Of a stretch of 64,000 bases of DNA, positions 36,964 through 46,614 are shown piece after piece. The stretch comes from Rs1 sp029027825. GTDB lineage: Bacteria; Pseudomonadota; Gammaproteobacteria; Pseudomonadales; Balneatricaceae. The stretch covers positions 2,232,001 through 2,296,000 of the forward strand of contig CP093399.1 of NCBI GenBank assembly GCA_029027825.1, given 5' to 3'. How positions within the stretch are numbered: position 1 is the stretch's first letter; each line of letters starts with the position of its first letter. The notes below the pieces were generated by a model that was not told the DNA's origin, searched no databases, and saw only the letters and a list, made by a program, of their open reading frames with translations. The position numbers and the translations under genes were made by a program.

Positions 36964-37664
36964 CCCTTCTTTTCACCAGTTTCAGCGGCCCTCAGGTCTC
37001 AGCTAACCTAGGGCTTGATTTCAATTGTTGGGCGCTAGATATTTATCGTATGTTAGCTGTCAAACAGAAAAACATGGTGCGAACATTAGCGTCTACTACA
37101 CAACATAGCGAGGCATCACCATAAAAATCCAGAGCTGAGGCTCAAGTCTGCGGTTTTCCACCAAGATCAGTTTCTATTTGATCGCAACCATAGAGCAGTT
37201 CAGTCCAGTAAAATAAGTATCATTTACACTTCATTTTATATTACATTACTTCGCCAGCAGGTCATCCGCTTTATTAATAAAGATTATCTTAGATCAATAA
37301 AAATATGATAATATTTAGGGAGTTGGTAATATAGATACAAGTCACTTTCTTCTGCGACAATGCTATTTAAAGTCTTGAATTTAATGATAACTTTTATTGC
37401 AGTATTTTTTTTAAAAATGCCTAATGAGTAGAATCCCATACTCAGCATGCACTTCTAATCGGCAGCATAAACCGAATAAGGCATAGCATAACTAGTGGAG
37501 CTGCTACTTGATTTTACAGACTTTTATTGAAGCGAGCGAAGGCGTCATTATGACACTCGAACAAAAAACAACTCAAAATAATTAGCAGCGCTATGATCAG
37601 GATCTTGGGGGATTATCCGGACAAATACCTGCGTGGGTTTACTAAACCGACGGCATTGCTCTTT
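36964..37664. other. 700-bp gene-free stretch
   Basis: Between phhB and R1 copy G I find no open frame with a ribosome site, no tRNA and no R1 or R2 end. AT-rich tracts near 37270-37320 are the only visible structure. Confidence 0.45.
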
Positions 37665-37868
37665 GAGACCTCTGCATAACTTAGCCAGAGGGTATGATAA
37701 CGACGCTCGGTAATACGGCGATAACAACCAGCTCAACATGCTCATTTACACCAGTAATACACATAAAAAGAAGGCCACACTGTACCCAAAGTGAGGGGCA
37801 CACTGACTCCGCTATCTCGCCGGTTTTTTCCTTGTTTTACCTTCGCTCGCAACGTTATGCAGAGCCTC
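37665..37868 (-). repeat. R1 MITE copy G
   Basis: A 204-bp R1 copy in the inverted orientation. The left end is perfect (GAGACCTCTGCATAAC) and the right end reads GTTATGCAGAGCCTC, one base short. A 5-bp duplication TCTTT flanks it (37660-37664 and 37869-37873). It ends 33 bases before the stop of the TauE gene. Confidence 0.9.
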
Positions 37869-37901
37869 TCTTTATTAAACATTCTAAAAAGGTTTTCACT
37901 A

Positions 37902-38639
37902 TCAACCGATCATCAATTTAACCGCCGCAATACTTGCCATAATTCTAATCAACCATTTAAACTGCGTCAGCTCCAGCTTACCCAGCAGCCAATAACCTAT
38001 ACATGCGCCGACCACTAACCCTGGTACTGCCTGCAAACTTATCAGCGCAGTCTCTGAGGTCAGCAATCCCATGCTCAGCAAAATGGGTATTTTACAAATA
38101 TTAATTATCATAAAAGCCCAACTTCTGGTACTTACATAAGCCTGTTTAGTTAGTTTTTGTTCGAGAAAATAAATACTAAAAAGCGGCCCAGCGGCATTGG
38201 AAATCATGCTGACCACTCCTCCTAAAAAACCGATCAGCATGGCACTCATCGGGTGACGTAAAGCATTGGAGCCTAAGCGATCTAAAACAAAACCGAGTGC
38301 CAACATCCCCAGTATTATGGTAGCCAGCATCCAGCTAAACTGTTTGGCATCTAAATGCGATAAAAACCAACTACCGATCAAAATACCAGCAAAACACAAC
38401 GGTAATAATTTAGCCAGTAGCCGCCAATTAATGCTTTTACGATAGCTGCTAATTGCCAGTAAGTCAGTAATTAAGTACATAGGAATAATGATCCCCAGCG
38501 CTTGCGGGCCCGGAAAAACTATCATAATCACCGGCAAAATCAGCAATCCCATACCACCCACTGAAAACTTAGAAAAGCCTGTAATCAAGCCTGCGCTTAG
38601 AAGAACCAATAGCTCAACTGACATAAGTTTATTTCTCAT
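37902..38639 (-). CDS. TauE/SafE family membrane permease (second copy)
   Basis: A 245-residue polytopic protein of the TauE/SafE family. The N-terminal half begins with the family glycine motif GLITGFSKFSVGGMGLLILPVIM, and the repeat in the second half reads IGFLGGVVSMISNAAGPLFSIYFL. About eight hydrophobic segments are present. It is only distantly like the other TauE-type gene at 6183. An alternative start is the ATG at 38624 (MSVELL). The substrate is unknown. It is monocistronic. Confidence 0.8.
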   Translation of the reverse strand: MRNKLMSVELLVLLSAGLITGFSKFSVGGMGLLILPVIMIVFPGPQALGIIIPMYLITDLLAISSYRKSINWRLLAKLLPLCFAGILIGSWFLSHLDAKQFSWMLATIILGMLALGFVLDRLGSNALRHPMSAMLIGFLGGVVSMISNAAGPLFSIYFLEQKLTKQAYVSTRSWAFMIINICKIPILLSMGLLTSETALISLQAVPGLVVGACIGYWLLGKLELTQFKWLIRIMASIAAVKLMIG

Positions 38640-39061
38640 TAAATATTTTGTCTTATCATAATCTTATTTTCAATAGCAAGATAATTGCATTATCTTTAAC
38701 AAACGAAAACTTTTAACTATCATATAAAAGTGTGCATATATCAAGCATGAGCGTTTAGAAGCCTGACGGGGTGGCCAATCTCAGAGAAAATTCAAATGGA
38801 CACAAATTTGTTGCAATATGCAGGCGAATAGATCGCTATTTAACGAAACTTTGCGGGAGACATGGCAAAATTTTGAATTTTTACAGCAGGTAACGCTAAG
38901 CCACTAGACTCCTTAATAGAGAACAACAAAAAACCCAACCATAAAGTGTTAGAGAGCTCTGTTAAATAATAACCTTGGTGAACACGTCACAGACAAACAA
39001 CTTCTATTCAAGCCTTCCACGAATATCATAAGATATCCTGATTAGCCATGTGCCTCCGCCA

Positions 39062-39164
39062 CAGCGCAGCAAAAGATGCTTTTAATCTCTTCTCTGTGTC
39101 CTCTGTGGTAAAACCAATCCTTTAAAGATTTTTTCACCACAGAGGACACAGAGGCGCTGCGCTG
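39062..39164. repeat. Large inverted repeat built on ACCACAGAGGACACAGAG
   Basis: CTCTGTGTCCTCTGTGGT (39092-39109) and its exact complement (39136-39153) form an 18-bp perfect stem with a 26-base loop. An outer pair, CAGCGCAGC (39062-39070) and GCTGCGCTG (39156-39164), extends the structure. It lies in the long gap upstream of the DUF4856 gene. I recall this ACCACAGAGG-type sequence from dispersed repeats in unrelated bacterial genomes. Confidence 0.8.
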
Positions 39165-39382
39165 CACAGAGGGAAAACAAAACACTACCTGATTAGTGCT
39201 GTGTCTTCACAGACTAACCTAAAGTAAAAAAAAATTACAAATAAATGACCTGGCTATAATCTAAACCATTATTAAATGATAAAAACATATTATAACTTCG
39301 CTTAAATTGTTGAAATTAATTACTTTGTTAGACAGCTGTCCAGTCAAGCGGAGTATGATGGTCAATCAGGTAATATATTAAA

Positions 39383-39542
39383 CCTGAATCAGTGACTTCA
39401 CAGCACCACATAGCGCCAGCTCTTGATTCTACAGCGGTTAGAAAAATACCCGCTGAACCTACGGGCGCAGCTAAGATTTTTAAATTCCACTGTAAAACCA
39501 ATATCTTACACTCTGTATTCACTTTGAAATCACGGATTCAGG
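39383..39542 (+). repeat. R2 repeat, short subfamily, copy 1
   Basis: A 160-bp element from CCTGAATCAGTGACTTCA to ATCACGGATTCAGG with perfect 5-bp duplication TTAAA on both sides. It is almost the same as the copy at 41286 and has the same orientation. The rest of the 38640-39843 gap, apart from the large inverted repeat, holds no recognised feature; a weak Fur-like AT-rich palindrome lies near 39740. Confidence 0.92.
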
Positions 39543-39843
39543 TTAAAGTGATGGTTAGCGCGATTTCATGGCGCTGCAGCTAAGAACCTACATACATGTG
39601 TAGCATTCTTCGCTGCTTTAAACTAAACACACGAGATTATGTATCCCTGAAGCCCCATGAGGATATGCTATGAAGCACGCTTCGATACAATCAACTTATG
39701 TATCACCCAATTTTCGTGCTTATAAAATTAACGCTAATAGGAATAATTATTGTTTGCAATGTCCTCTTGATTATTATAAATTCTTCTACAGTTTTGTTCT
39801 TATAAAAACTCTCTGAATTAAATACTATTTAAGGCCCATTATT

Positions 39844-41253
39844 GTGAAACTAAACAAACTATTTACTGCAGTCGCACTGACTTCTGTCGCAACGCTGTCT
39901 ATTCAAGCTTCTGCCGTGCCTATTTATGCAGACTTTCCTGTCACTGTTAAAGATTATCAAGGGGACAAAAAGACTTCCGTTTCTTACGGCGGACAAATGG
40001 CTCGTCACGTTTTACATAATTCTTTAAAGAAGCTAAGCGCGAAAGGAAATGGCTCTGCAAATCCTGAACTACTAGCGCAAATGCAATCTTACTTTGCAAA
40101 TAAGGACGAAAATCGTACTATTATAGATCCTGTCACCAAAGAAGGTTTTGTCATTGCTGAAACAGATGTTGATCAACTTTCTAAAGGCAAAAACTTAGCT
40201 GGAAAAGCCTACAAAGGTTTAGTGCCAGGCTGGCCTGGTAACATGACTGCTGCAGAAGTTCTAAACTTTATGATCGAAAAGGCAGCAGTAGCTGACCAGG
40301 GCTTTGATTATAGTAATGGTATGGATTACCCACAGTTAATTTCAAAGTTCACTATGGGTGCGGTTTTTTACAATCAAGCTGTTGATTCATACTTAGACGA
40401 AAAACTTGCCGCCGATTCAAAGCCTAACGACAAGCCCTACAAAAAAGGCGCGGCGTATACCGGTAAAGAACATGTATGGGATGAAGCCTTTGGTTATTTT
40501 GGTACTCCGGCAAACACCTTGAACATCGATGCGGCAACCGTTCATGCTATTGGTAAAGGCAAGCCAGAAGTTTTTGCTAAAGCTGATACCAACGGTAATG
40601 GTAAAATCGATCTAAGCACTGAAATGACTTATGCTCATGCATCTTATGCTGCGAGCGCTGACAAAGGTGGCAAGACTAATTATTTGCATACCATCACCCA
40701 AGCATTTGTCGATGGTCGTTTACTTATTACTGCGGCTAAAGGCGAAAAATTGACCGATCAACAGCGCAGTCAATTAATTGCTTTCGCAGATATCATTAAA
40801 ACCAATTGGGAGTTAGTGATAGCTGAGGCAACCTTCAAATATGCAGGTAGCGTTTATTCTGACGTGCTTAAATTACAAGCTGGGATTGAGAAAAACGAAG
40901 ATGTTAAGCCGCTATTTAAAAAGTACATTCATCACTGGGGTGAGCTGAAAGGTTTCTCTATGTCTTTACAGACTAGCGGTAAAGACCTAGGTGGTTTTGC
41001 AGTATCTCTAAACAGACTAATAGGCTACAGCCCTGTACTAGTAGGCGACACTCAAGTAACGGGTATTGATGCTAAAGGCAACTACCAGCAGTCGAGTTCT
41101 GTATCACTAATGCAGTACGCTTTGCATATGCTTAAAGTACAAAACCTTCTTGCCGATAAATACGCACTTAAAGCGCGTAACAAAGATCAATTAGCTAACT
41201 TAAGCAAACTGTCTGCTAAATTAGGTGCCGGTAAAAGCACAGAAAATGATTAA
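39844..41253 (+). CDS. DUF4856-family exported protein, probable iron-related
   Basis: A 469-residue periplasmic or surface protein with a signal peptide (cleavage near IQASA). The DUF4856 hallmark EHVWDEAFGYFG is at about residues 209-220. A loop DTNGNGKIDLSTE (about 248-260) has the form of an EF-hand calcium site. The family is of unknown function and is often grouped with imelysin-like iron-uptake proteins; the FbpABC iron importer downstream agrees with that. The start is GTG at 39844, preceded by AAGG. Two near-identical R2 repeats flank the gene in direct orientation. Confidence 0.8.
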   Translation: MKLNKLFTAVALTSVATLSIQASAVPIYADFPVTVKDYQGDKKTSVSYGGQMARHVLHNSLKKLSAKGNGSANPELLAQMQSYFANKDENRTIIDPVTKEGFVIAETDVDQLSKGKNLAGKAYKGLVPGWPGNMTAAEVLNFMIEKAAVADQGFDYSNGMDYPQLISKFTMGAVFYNQAVDSYLDEKLAADSKPNDKPYKKGAAYTGKEHVWDEAFGYFGTPANTLNIDAATVHAIGKGKPEVFAKADTNGNGKIDLSTEMTYAHASYAASADKGGKTNYLHTITQAFVDGRLLITAAKGEKLTDQQRSQLIAFADIIKTNWELVIAEATFKYAGSVYSDVLKLQAGIEKNEDVKPLFKKYIHHWGELKGFSMSLQTSGKDLGGFAVSLNRLIGYSPVLVGDTQVTGIDAKGNYQQSSSVSLMQYALHMLKVQNLLADKYALKARNKDQLANLSKLSAKLGAGKSTEND

Positions 41254-41285
41254 TTATTACCACTGATTCAATAGCTTTACTTATT

Positions 41286-41445
41286 CCTGAATCAGTGATT
41301 TCACTGCACCACATAGCGCAAGCTCTTGATTCTACTGCGGTTAGAAAAATACCCGCTGAACCTACGGGTGCAGCTAAGATTTTTCAATTCCACTGTAGAA
41401 CCAATATCTTACACTCTGTATTCACTTTGAAGTCACGGATTCAGG
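41286..41445 (+). repeat. R2 repeat, short subfamily, copy 2
   Basis: A 160-bp element from CCTGAATCAGTGATTTCA to GTCACGGATTCAGG with perfect 5-bp duplication TTATT on both sides. It differs from the copy at 39383 by only a few bases, so both moved recently. Confidence 0.92.
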
Positions 41446-41459
41446 TTATTGAATCAATC

Positions 41460-41491
41460 AGAGCTGGCGATCTATTTAAATCGCCAGCTCT
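41460..41491 (+). terminator. 12-bp perfect hairpin, possible terminator
   Basis: AGAGCTGGCGAT and ATCGCCAGCTCT enclose an 8-base loop downstream of the DUF4856 gene. A short T-containing tract (GCTTAATTCCTTT) follows but is not a strong T-run, so terminator activity is likely but unproved. Confidence 0.6.
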
Positions 41492-41525
41492 GCTTAATTC
41501 CTTTAAACGATAATTGCAAATTACC

Positions 41526-42516
41526 ATGAACGACTTTCTCAACAGTTACTGGACTGATCTCAGCCAGTTTTTTAGCAATTCCCAACAGCGACTGTTTTGG
41601 GGATACCTATTATGTGCTTTTTGCATTGCCTTGCTATGGTCACTAAAACACCACCGATCCAACTTAAGCACCAATATCACTCAAGCATTTGGCTTAAAAC
41701 ACATACTCTCTAGATCTTGCCTCGCTGACCTACAGCTAATCATCATCAACAAAGCCATTTTTTTAGTACTACTACCAATACTCATCACTAAATTAGTGAT
41801 TGCTACCAGCATTTTTGAATTATTACACTATCGCTTTAGCCCACCTGGTCAATTAGAACACACTATACCCACATGGCTGCTTATCAGTATTTTTACTCTA
41901 TTTGTTTTTTTACTAGACGATTTTGCACGCTTTTACTTACACAAAAAAATGCACCAGATACCTTGGCTCTGGGAATTCCACAAATACCCATCACAGCGCA
42001 ACTTCCCTAACTCCTTTAACCGTATTGAGAACCCACCCTGTGGAAGCGCTTATATTTGCGATCAGAAGCGCGATTGTACAAGGTGTGAGTATAGGTGTTT
42101 TTATCTATTTCTTTGCCGATCAGGTTGACCTATTCACAGTATTAAAAGTTAACATCTTCATCTTCTTTTTTAATATTGCCGGCGCTAATTTACGTCACAG
42201 TCATATTAATTTCAGATATTGGCGCTGGCTAGAAGCCATCATCATCTCACCTGCACAACATCAAATTCATCACTCCACTCAGCCGATCCACTTTAATAAG
42301 AATTACGGGGCAATGCTGGCACTTTGGGACAACTGGGCAAAAAGCCTGCAGTATTCATCTTCTAAACCATTAAGTTTCGGCCTACACGCTAATCAAGAAA
42401 AAAAATATCACAGTTTATATTCTCTATATATCAGTGCTTTCGTTGCAATTTACAAATCCTGCATTCGCAGCATTAAGAAGATTTTTAAGAAGGCAGGCAA
42501 GCCGGATTTTCTATAA
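41526..42516 (+). pseudogene. Fatty-acid hydroxylase / sterol desaturase family gene with a +1 frameshift
   Basis: Two overlapping frames encode one membrane di-iron hydroxylase. The first gives the N-terminal membrane part and the histidine box FYLHKKMHQIPWLWEFHK. At the CCC at 41987-41989 the frame breaks, and the second frame continues HHSATSLTPLTVLRTHPVEAL, with the later box SPAQHQIHHSTQP. Removing one C restores YHHSATS and all three histidine clusters, about 330 residues in total. The gene is either a recent pseudogene or has a sequencing error in the C run. It lies between the DUF4856 and FbpA genes on the same strand. Confidence 0.8.
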
Positions 42517-42768
42517 TAATTTATGCGACAAACTGTTCTATACGTATAAATATAAACAATTATCATTTATACTCGATCTGGCTTTTAAATCTATTACTCG
42601 CTTGAAACTGCGAACTGAATCACATAATCCAACTTAGATATTTACTATCCGGTGATATAAAACCTTAAGCTCTATTTATAGGTAAAACGACTAAGTGAGT
42701 GGTTTTGAAACAATCATCAATACCTCTGATTCAAAGGCTAATTTGGCCCTAACTACTAAGAGTTTAAT

Positions 42769-43797
42769 ATGCTAATCAAATTTTCAAAAACCATGATTAC
42801 CACAATAGCGACCTGCACGATTATCAGCGGTCAATTGCTAGCCGCTTCCGAAGTAAATGTATACTCTGCAAGAAAAGAAGCTTTAATTAAGCCTTTGTTC
42901 GATAAGTTTGAACAGAGCACTGGGATTACTGTCAATCTAATTACCGGCAGTGCTGACGCTCTATTACAGCGCTTAAAAATTGAAGGCAAGGCCAGCCCTG
43001 CGGATGTTTTTATCACTGTCGATGCAGGCAGATTACAACGCGCCAAAGAAGCAGGGGTTTTGCAACCGATCACCAGCGCTATATTGGAAAAAAACATTCC
43101 TCAACACTTACGTGATCAAGATAATTTATGGTTTGGCTTATCGCAGCGCGCCAGAACTATTTTTTATGCAAAAGATAAAGTCACAAAAGAGCAGCTTTCT
43201 AGCTATGAGGATCTTGGCAATAGCAAATGGAAGGGCAGAATCTGCCTGAGAAGCTCTAACAATATTTACAACCAATCATTGGTCGCCTCTATGATTGAAA
43301 ACATTGGCAGCGCTAAGACCCTAGAGTGGGCCAACAATATAGTTACCAATATTGCCAAGCCCCCATCCGGTGGCGATACTGACCAAATAAAAGCAGTTGC
43401 CGCCGGGGTCTGCGATATAACCATCGCCAATACTTATTATTACGGCCGTCTGATGAACAGCGAGAAAGCCAGTGATAAAGTGCTAGTTGAAAAAGTTGCT
43501 CTATTTTGGCCCAACCAACAGGGCCGCGGCGTTCATATGAACGTCAGTGGTGCCGGTGTCACTAAATCTTCGCGCCATAAAGACAATGCCATTAAGCTGA
43601 TCGAATTTATGTCATCTGCGAAATCTCAAGCTTGGTATGCCGCGGTAAACAGCGAGTTCCCGGTATTGAAAAATGCCGAGACTTCAGCATCACTAAAGAG
43701 CTGGGGCAGCTTTAAAGCAGATACTATCCCCTTAAATAAGCTCGGAGAAAACAATCGAGCAGCAGTAGAACTGATGGATAAAGCAGGCTGGAAATAA
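42769..43797 (+). CDS. fbpA: Ferric-iron ABC transporter periplasmic binding protein
   Basis: A 342-residue FbpA/FutA/IdiA protein that carries Fe(III) across the periplasm. The signal peptide ends near LLAAS; the mature protein begins EVNVYSARKEALIKPLFDKFEQSTGI. The motif ANTYYYGRL carries the tyrosines that bind iron in the family, and VFITVDAGRLQRAKEAGVL and WPNQQGRGVHMNVSGAGV are also typical. It heads a three-gene operon; the permease gene follows by 90 bases. I do not see a strong Fur box in its upstream region. Confidence 0.93.
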   Translation: MLIKFSKTMITTIATCTIISGQLLAASEVNVYSARKEALIKPLFDKFEQSTGITVNLITGSADALLQRLKIEGKASPADVFITVDAGRLQRAKEAGVLQPITSAILEKNIPQHLRDQDNLWFGLSQRARTIFYAKDKVTKEQLSSYEDLGNSKWKGRICLRSSNNIYNQSLVASMIENIGSAKTLEWANNIVTNIAKPPSGGDTDQIKAVAAGVCDITIANTYYYGRLMNSEKASDKVLVEKVALFWPNQQGRGVHMNVSGAGVTKSSRHKDNAIKLIEFMSSAKSQAWYAAVNSEFPVLKNAETSASLKSWGSFKADTIPLNKLGENNRAAVELMDKAGWK

Positions 43798-43887
43798 ACG
43801 CTCTGCTCCTGTACTAAACAGCTCCTTAGCTGAAGCTGTTTAGTAACCACCTGCAGTGCATGAAAAAATTTTAGACTATATTTAATA

Positions 43888-45531
43888 ATGAAAATACTTC
43901 AATATTTTACCCGCTTTAATTGGCTCAGTAGCTGCGCGCTTGTAACGGCAGTTATTTTGTCTCTCCCTATTCTGGTCGTCGCAAGTTCCATTTTTGATGG
44001 TTTTGACGCTACTTGGACACATCTAGCCAACACCGTACTGACTGATTATGTAATCAACTCAACCTTACTACTACTAGGTGTTGCTGTGGGAGTGCTTTTA
44101 ATCGGCATCCCTACCGCGTGGTTTACCAGCGTTTGTGATTTCACCGGCAAAAAAGTACTCACTTGGCTATTACTGTTGCCACTTGCTGTCCCCGCTTATA
44201 TTGTCGCTTATACTTATACTGGCCTATTGGATTTTGCAGGACCGGTACAAACCCAAATCAGACAACTCACTGGCCTAAACTACGGAGAATACTGGTTTTT
44301 CGAGATTCGCTCGCTGCCCGGCGCGGTGATCATGCTCACTTTAGTCCTCTACCCTTATGTTTATCTTCTAGCTAGAGCCGCCTTTCTCGAGCAATCGACC
44401 AGCGCTTTAGAAGTGTGCCGCACACTTGGCTACAGTCGAACGCAGGCCTTCTTTAAACTATCGTTACCTATGGCTAGACCCGCTATTATTGCCGGCCTAA
44501 CACTGGCCTTGATGGAAACATTAGCCGATTACGGTACCGTGCAATTTTTTGGCGTCAGCACTTTTACCACCGGTATCTTTCGTACTTTTTATGGCCTTGG
44601 CGACCCAACCGCTGCTGCACAACTCGCATCGGTTCTGCTTAGTTTTGTGGCCTTTTTGATTATTTTAGAACGTTATTCCAGAAGACTATACCGCTATCAT
44701 TCAAGTAACGAGTTAAGAGCCATCCCCGCTTTAATCAAACTTTCAGCTAAGCATACCTGCATTGCCTGGGTTATCTGCCTACTTCCAATTAGCGTCGGCT
44801 TCCTTATTCCATCGTCTGTGTTAGCATATTGGGCATTTACCCAAGCGACATTTGAAGCATCGGCATTCTTCTCACTCGCCTGGAATTCCTTTTATTTAGC
44901 GATGAGTGCAGCCATTATTGCGGTCATTTTGTCGTTAGTGATGGCCTATGCAAAACGATTAAAAAACAGCCCGCCGGTAAACAGTGCGGTGACCATTGCC
45001 AGCTTGGGCTATGCCCTGCCCGGCACTATCATCGCCATAGGGATTATTATCCCGCTCGCTTGGTTAGACCATCGCTTAATCAATTTTTTTGCCGACTATT
45101 TTGATCTTGACATAGGCCTACTTTTGTCAGGCACTTTATTTGCACTGCTGTTCGCCTACACCGTCAGGTTTTTGGCCGTTTCCATGGGAGCGGTCCAAAG
45201 CGGACTGGATAAAATAAAACCTAGCCTCGATGATGCTGCTAGGTCACTAGGCAACAATAACACCATGGTTTTAAGGAATATTCACGCCCCTTTAATGCGC
45301 AGTTCACTATTAACTGCATTACTAATTGTCTTTGTCGATGTATTGAAAGAGCTACCTGCAACTTTAATACTGCGGCCATTTAATTTTAACACCTTGGCGG
45401 TGCACGCTTATGAGCTAGCGTCTGATGAGCGACTGATTGACGCTGCTCCTGCATCATTAATGATAGTCTGTGTCGGCCTACTACCAGTGATCATTCTAAG
45501 TAGATCCATATCGAACAAAAGAGAGCACTAA
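43888..45531 (+). CDS. fbpB: Ferric-iron ABC transporter permease (fused two-domain)
   Basis: A 547-residue inner-membrane permease with two binding-protein-dependent transport domains in one chain, as is usual for FbpB/FutB proteins. About 12 hydrophobic segments are visible. EAA-type loops for contact with the ATPase are EVCRTLGYSRTQAFFKLSLPMARPAI in the first half and DAARSLGNNNTMVLRNIHAPLMRSS in the second. It follows fbpA and ends four bases before the ATPase gene. Confidence 0.93.
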   Translation: MKILQYFTRFNWLSSCALVTAVILSLPILVVASSIFDGFDATWTHLANTVLTDYVINSTLLLLGVAVGVLLIGIPTAWFTSVCDFTGKKVLTWLLLLPLAVPAYIVAYTYTGLLDFAGPVQTQIRQLTGLNYGEYWFFEIRSLPGAVIMLTLVLYPYVYLLARAAFLEQSTSALEVCRTLGYSRTQAFFKLSLPMARPAIIAGLTLALMETLADYGTVQFFGVSTFTTGIFRTFYGLGDPTAAAQLASVLLSFVAFLIILERYSRRLYRYHSSNELRAIPALIKLSAKHTCIAWVICLLPISVGFLIPSSVLAYWAFTQATFEASAFFSLAWNSFYLAMSAAIIAVILSLVMAYAKRLKNSPPVNSAVTIASLGYALPGTIIAIGIIIPLAWLDHRLINFFADYFDLDIGLLLSGTLFALLFAYTVRFLAVSMGAVQSGLDKIKPSLDDAARSLGNNNTMVLRNIHAPLMRSSLLTALLIVFVDVLKELPATLILRPFNFNTLAVHAYELASDERLIDAAPASLMIVCVGLLPVIILSRSISNKREH

Positions 45532-45535
45532 TACG

Positions 45536-46606
45536 ATGAATGTTGCAGAAAAAATCATCACGCCACTACTGGAATTAGACAATATTGATGCCGGGTACGG
45601 CGCAAAGATAGTAGTGCAAAATATTTCTCTCAGCCTGAAAAAGGGTGAGATAGGCTGCCTCTTGGGCCCAAGTGGCTGCGGAAAATCGACTTTATTAAGA
45701 GCTATCGCCGGCTTTGAAGAGGTCAAAAAAGGCACCATCAAACTATCTCAACAACTTATTTCTGACCCACAACACACTTTGCCCCCCGAGCATCGCAACA
45801 TCGGCATGGTCTTTCAAGATATTGCCTTATTTCCGCATTTAAGTATTGCGGACAACGTAGCTTTTGGGATTAAGCACCTGCCCAGCAAAGAGCGCCACGC
45901 TAGAGTCGAACAGTTACTGACTCTGGTTGACCTCAACCAAAAAGCTAAGCAGTTTCCGCACCAGCTATCAGGTGGCCAACAACAGCGGATCGCACTTGCC
46001 AGAGCACTGGCCCCCAAGCCAAAATTGATTTTATTGGATGAGCCTTTTTCCGGCTTAGATGCAAAGCTTCGAGAAACACTGGTCCCCCAAGTAAAACAGA
46101 TATTAAAACACGAGCAAGTTAGCGCCCTAATGGTGAGTCACGACCAAGCAGAAGCTTTCGCGATTGCCGATAAAATAGCGGTGATGCAAGAGGGCCGTAT
46201 CCATCAATGGGACAACGCTTACAACAGCTACCACTACCCCGCCACAAAATTTGTCGCCGACTTTATAGGAAAAAGTAAATTTTTGCCCGCTGTGACACTC
46301 TGCGAACACTGCATTGAGACTAGTCTTGGGAAACTTGAATCAGATAGCCCACACGGCTATCAAGCGGGATCTGAAGTATTAGTTTTAGTGCGCATCGATG
46401 ATCTTAAGCACGATCCGATTTCCGAAAATTTTGGAATTGTTAAAAAGAAAGACTTTCACGGCTCATACTTTACCTTTGAACTCAGCTTGGCCGATGGCTC
46501 ACAGGTGCTGTGCAACACTCCAGCGCACTACAATTATCAGTATAATATCGGTGATAAATTTAACCTTAAATTAAACATTGAACACTTAGTTTTATTTAAT
46601 CGCTGA
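45536..46606 (+). CDS. fbpC: Ferric-iron ABC transporter ATPase
   Basis: A 356-residue ATPase of the Fbp/Pot group. Motifs are LLGPSGCGKSTLLRAIAGFE (Walker A), GMVFQDIALFPHLSIADNV (Q-loop), HQLSGGQQQRIALARAL (signature), KLILLDEPFSGLDAKLRE (Walker B) and LMVSHDQAEAF (H-loop). A C-terminal regulatory domain follows residue 240. It begins four bases after fbpB and is followed by rsmE after eight bases, so rsmE may be cotranscribed with the iron transporter. Confidence 0.94.
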   Translation: MNVAEKIITPLLELDNIDAGYGAKIVVQNISLSLKKGEIGCLLGPSGCGKSTLLRAIAGFEEVKKGTIKLSQQLISDPQHTLPPEHRNIGMVFQDIALFPHLSIADNVAFGIKHLPSKERHARVEQLLTLVDLNQKAKQFPHQLSGGQQQRIALARALAPKPKLILLDEPFSGLDAKLRETLVPQVKQILKHEQVSALMVSHDQAEAFAIADKIAVMQEGRIHQWDNAYNSYHYPATKFVADFIGKSKFLPAVTLCEHCIETSLGKLESDSPHGYQAGSEVLVLVRIDDLKHDPISENFGIVKKKDFHGSYFTFELSLADGSQVLCNTPAHYNYQYNIGDKFNLKLNIEHLVLFNR

Positions 46607-46614
46607 AGTCAAAC

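Noticed and set aside
41286..41445. R2 pair around the DUF4856 gene as a composite transposon
   Set aside because: Each R2 copy has its own separate 5-bp duplication, so they inserted independently.
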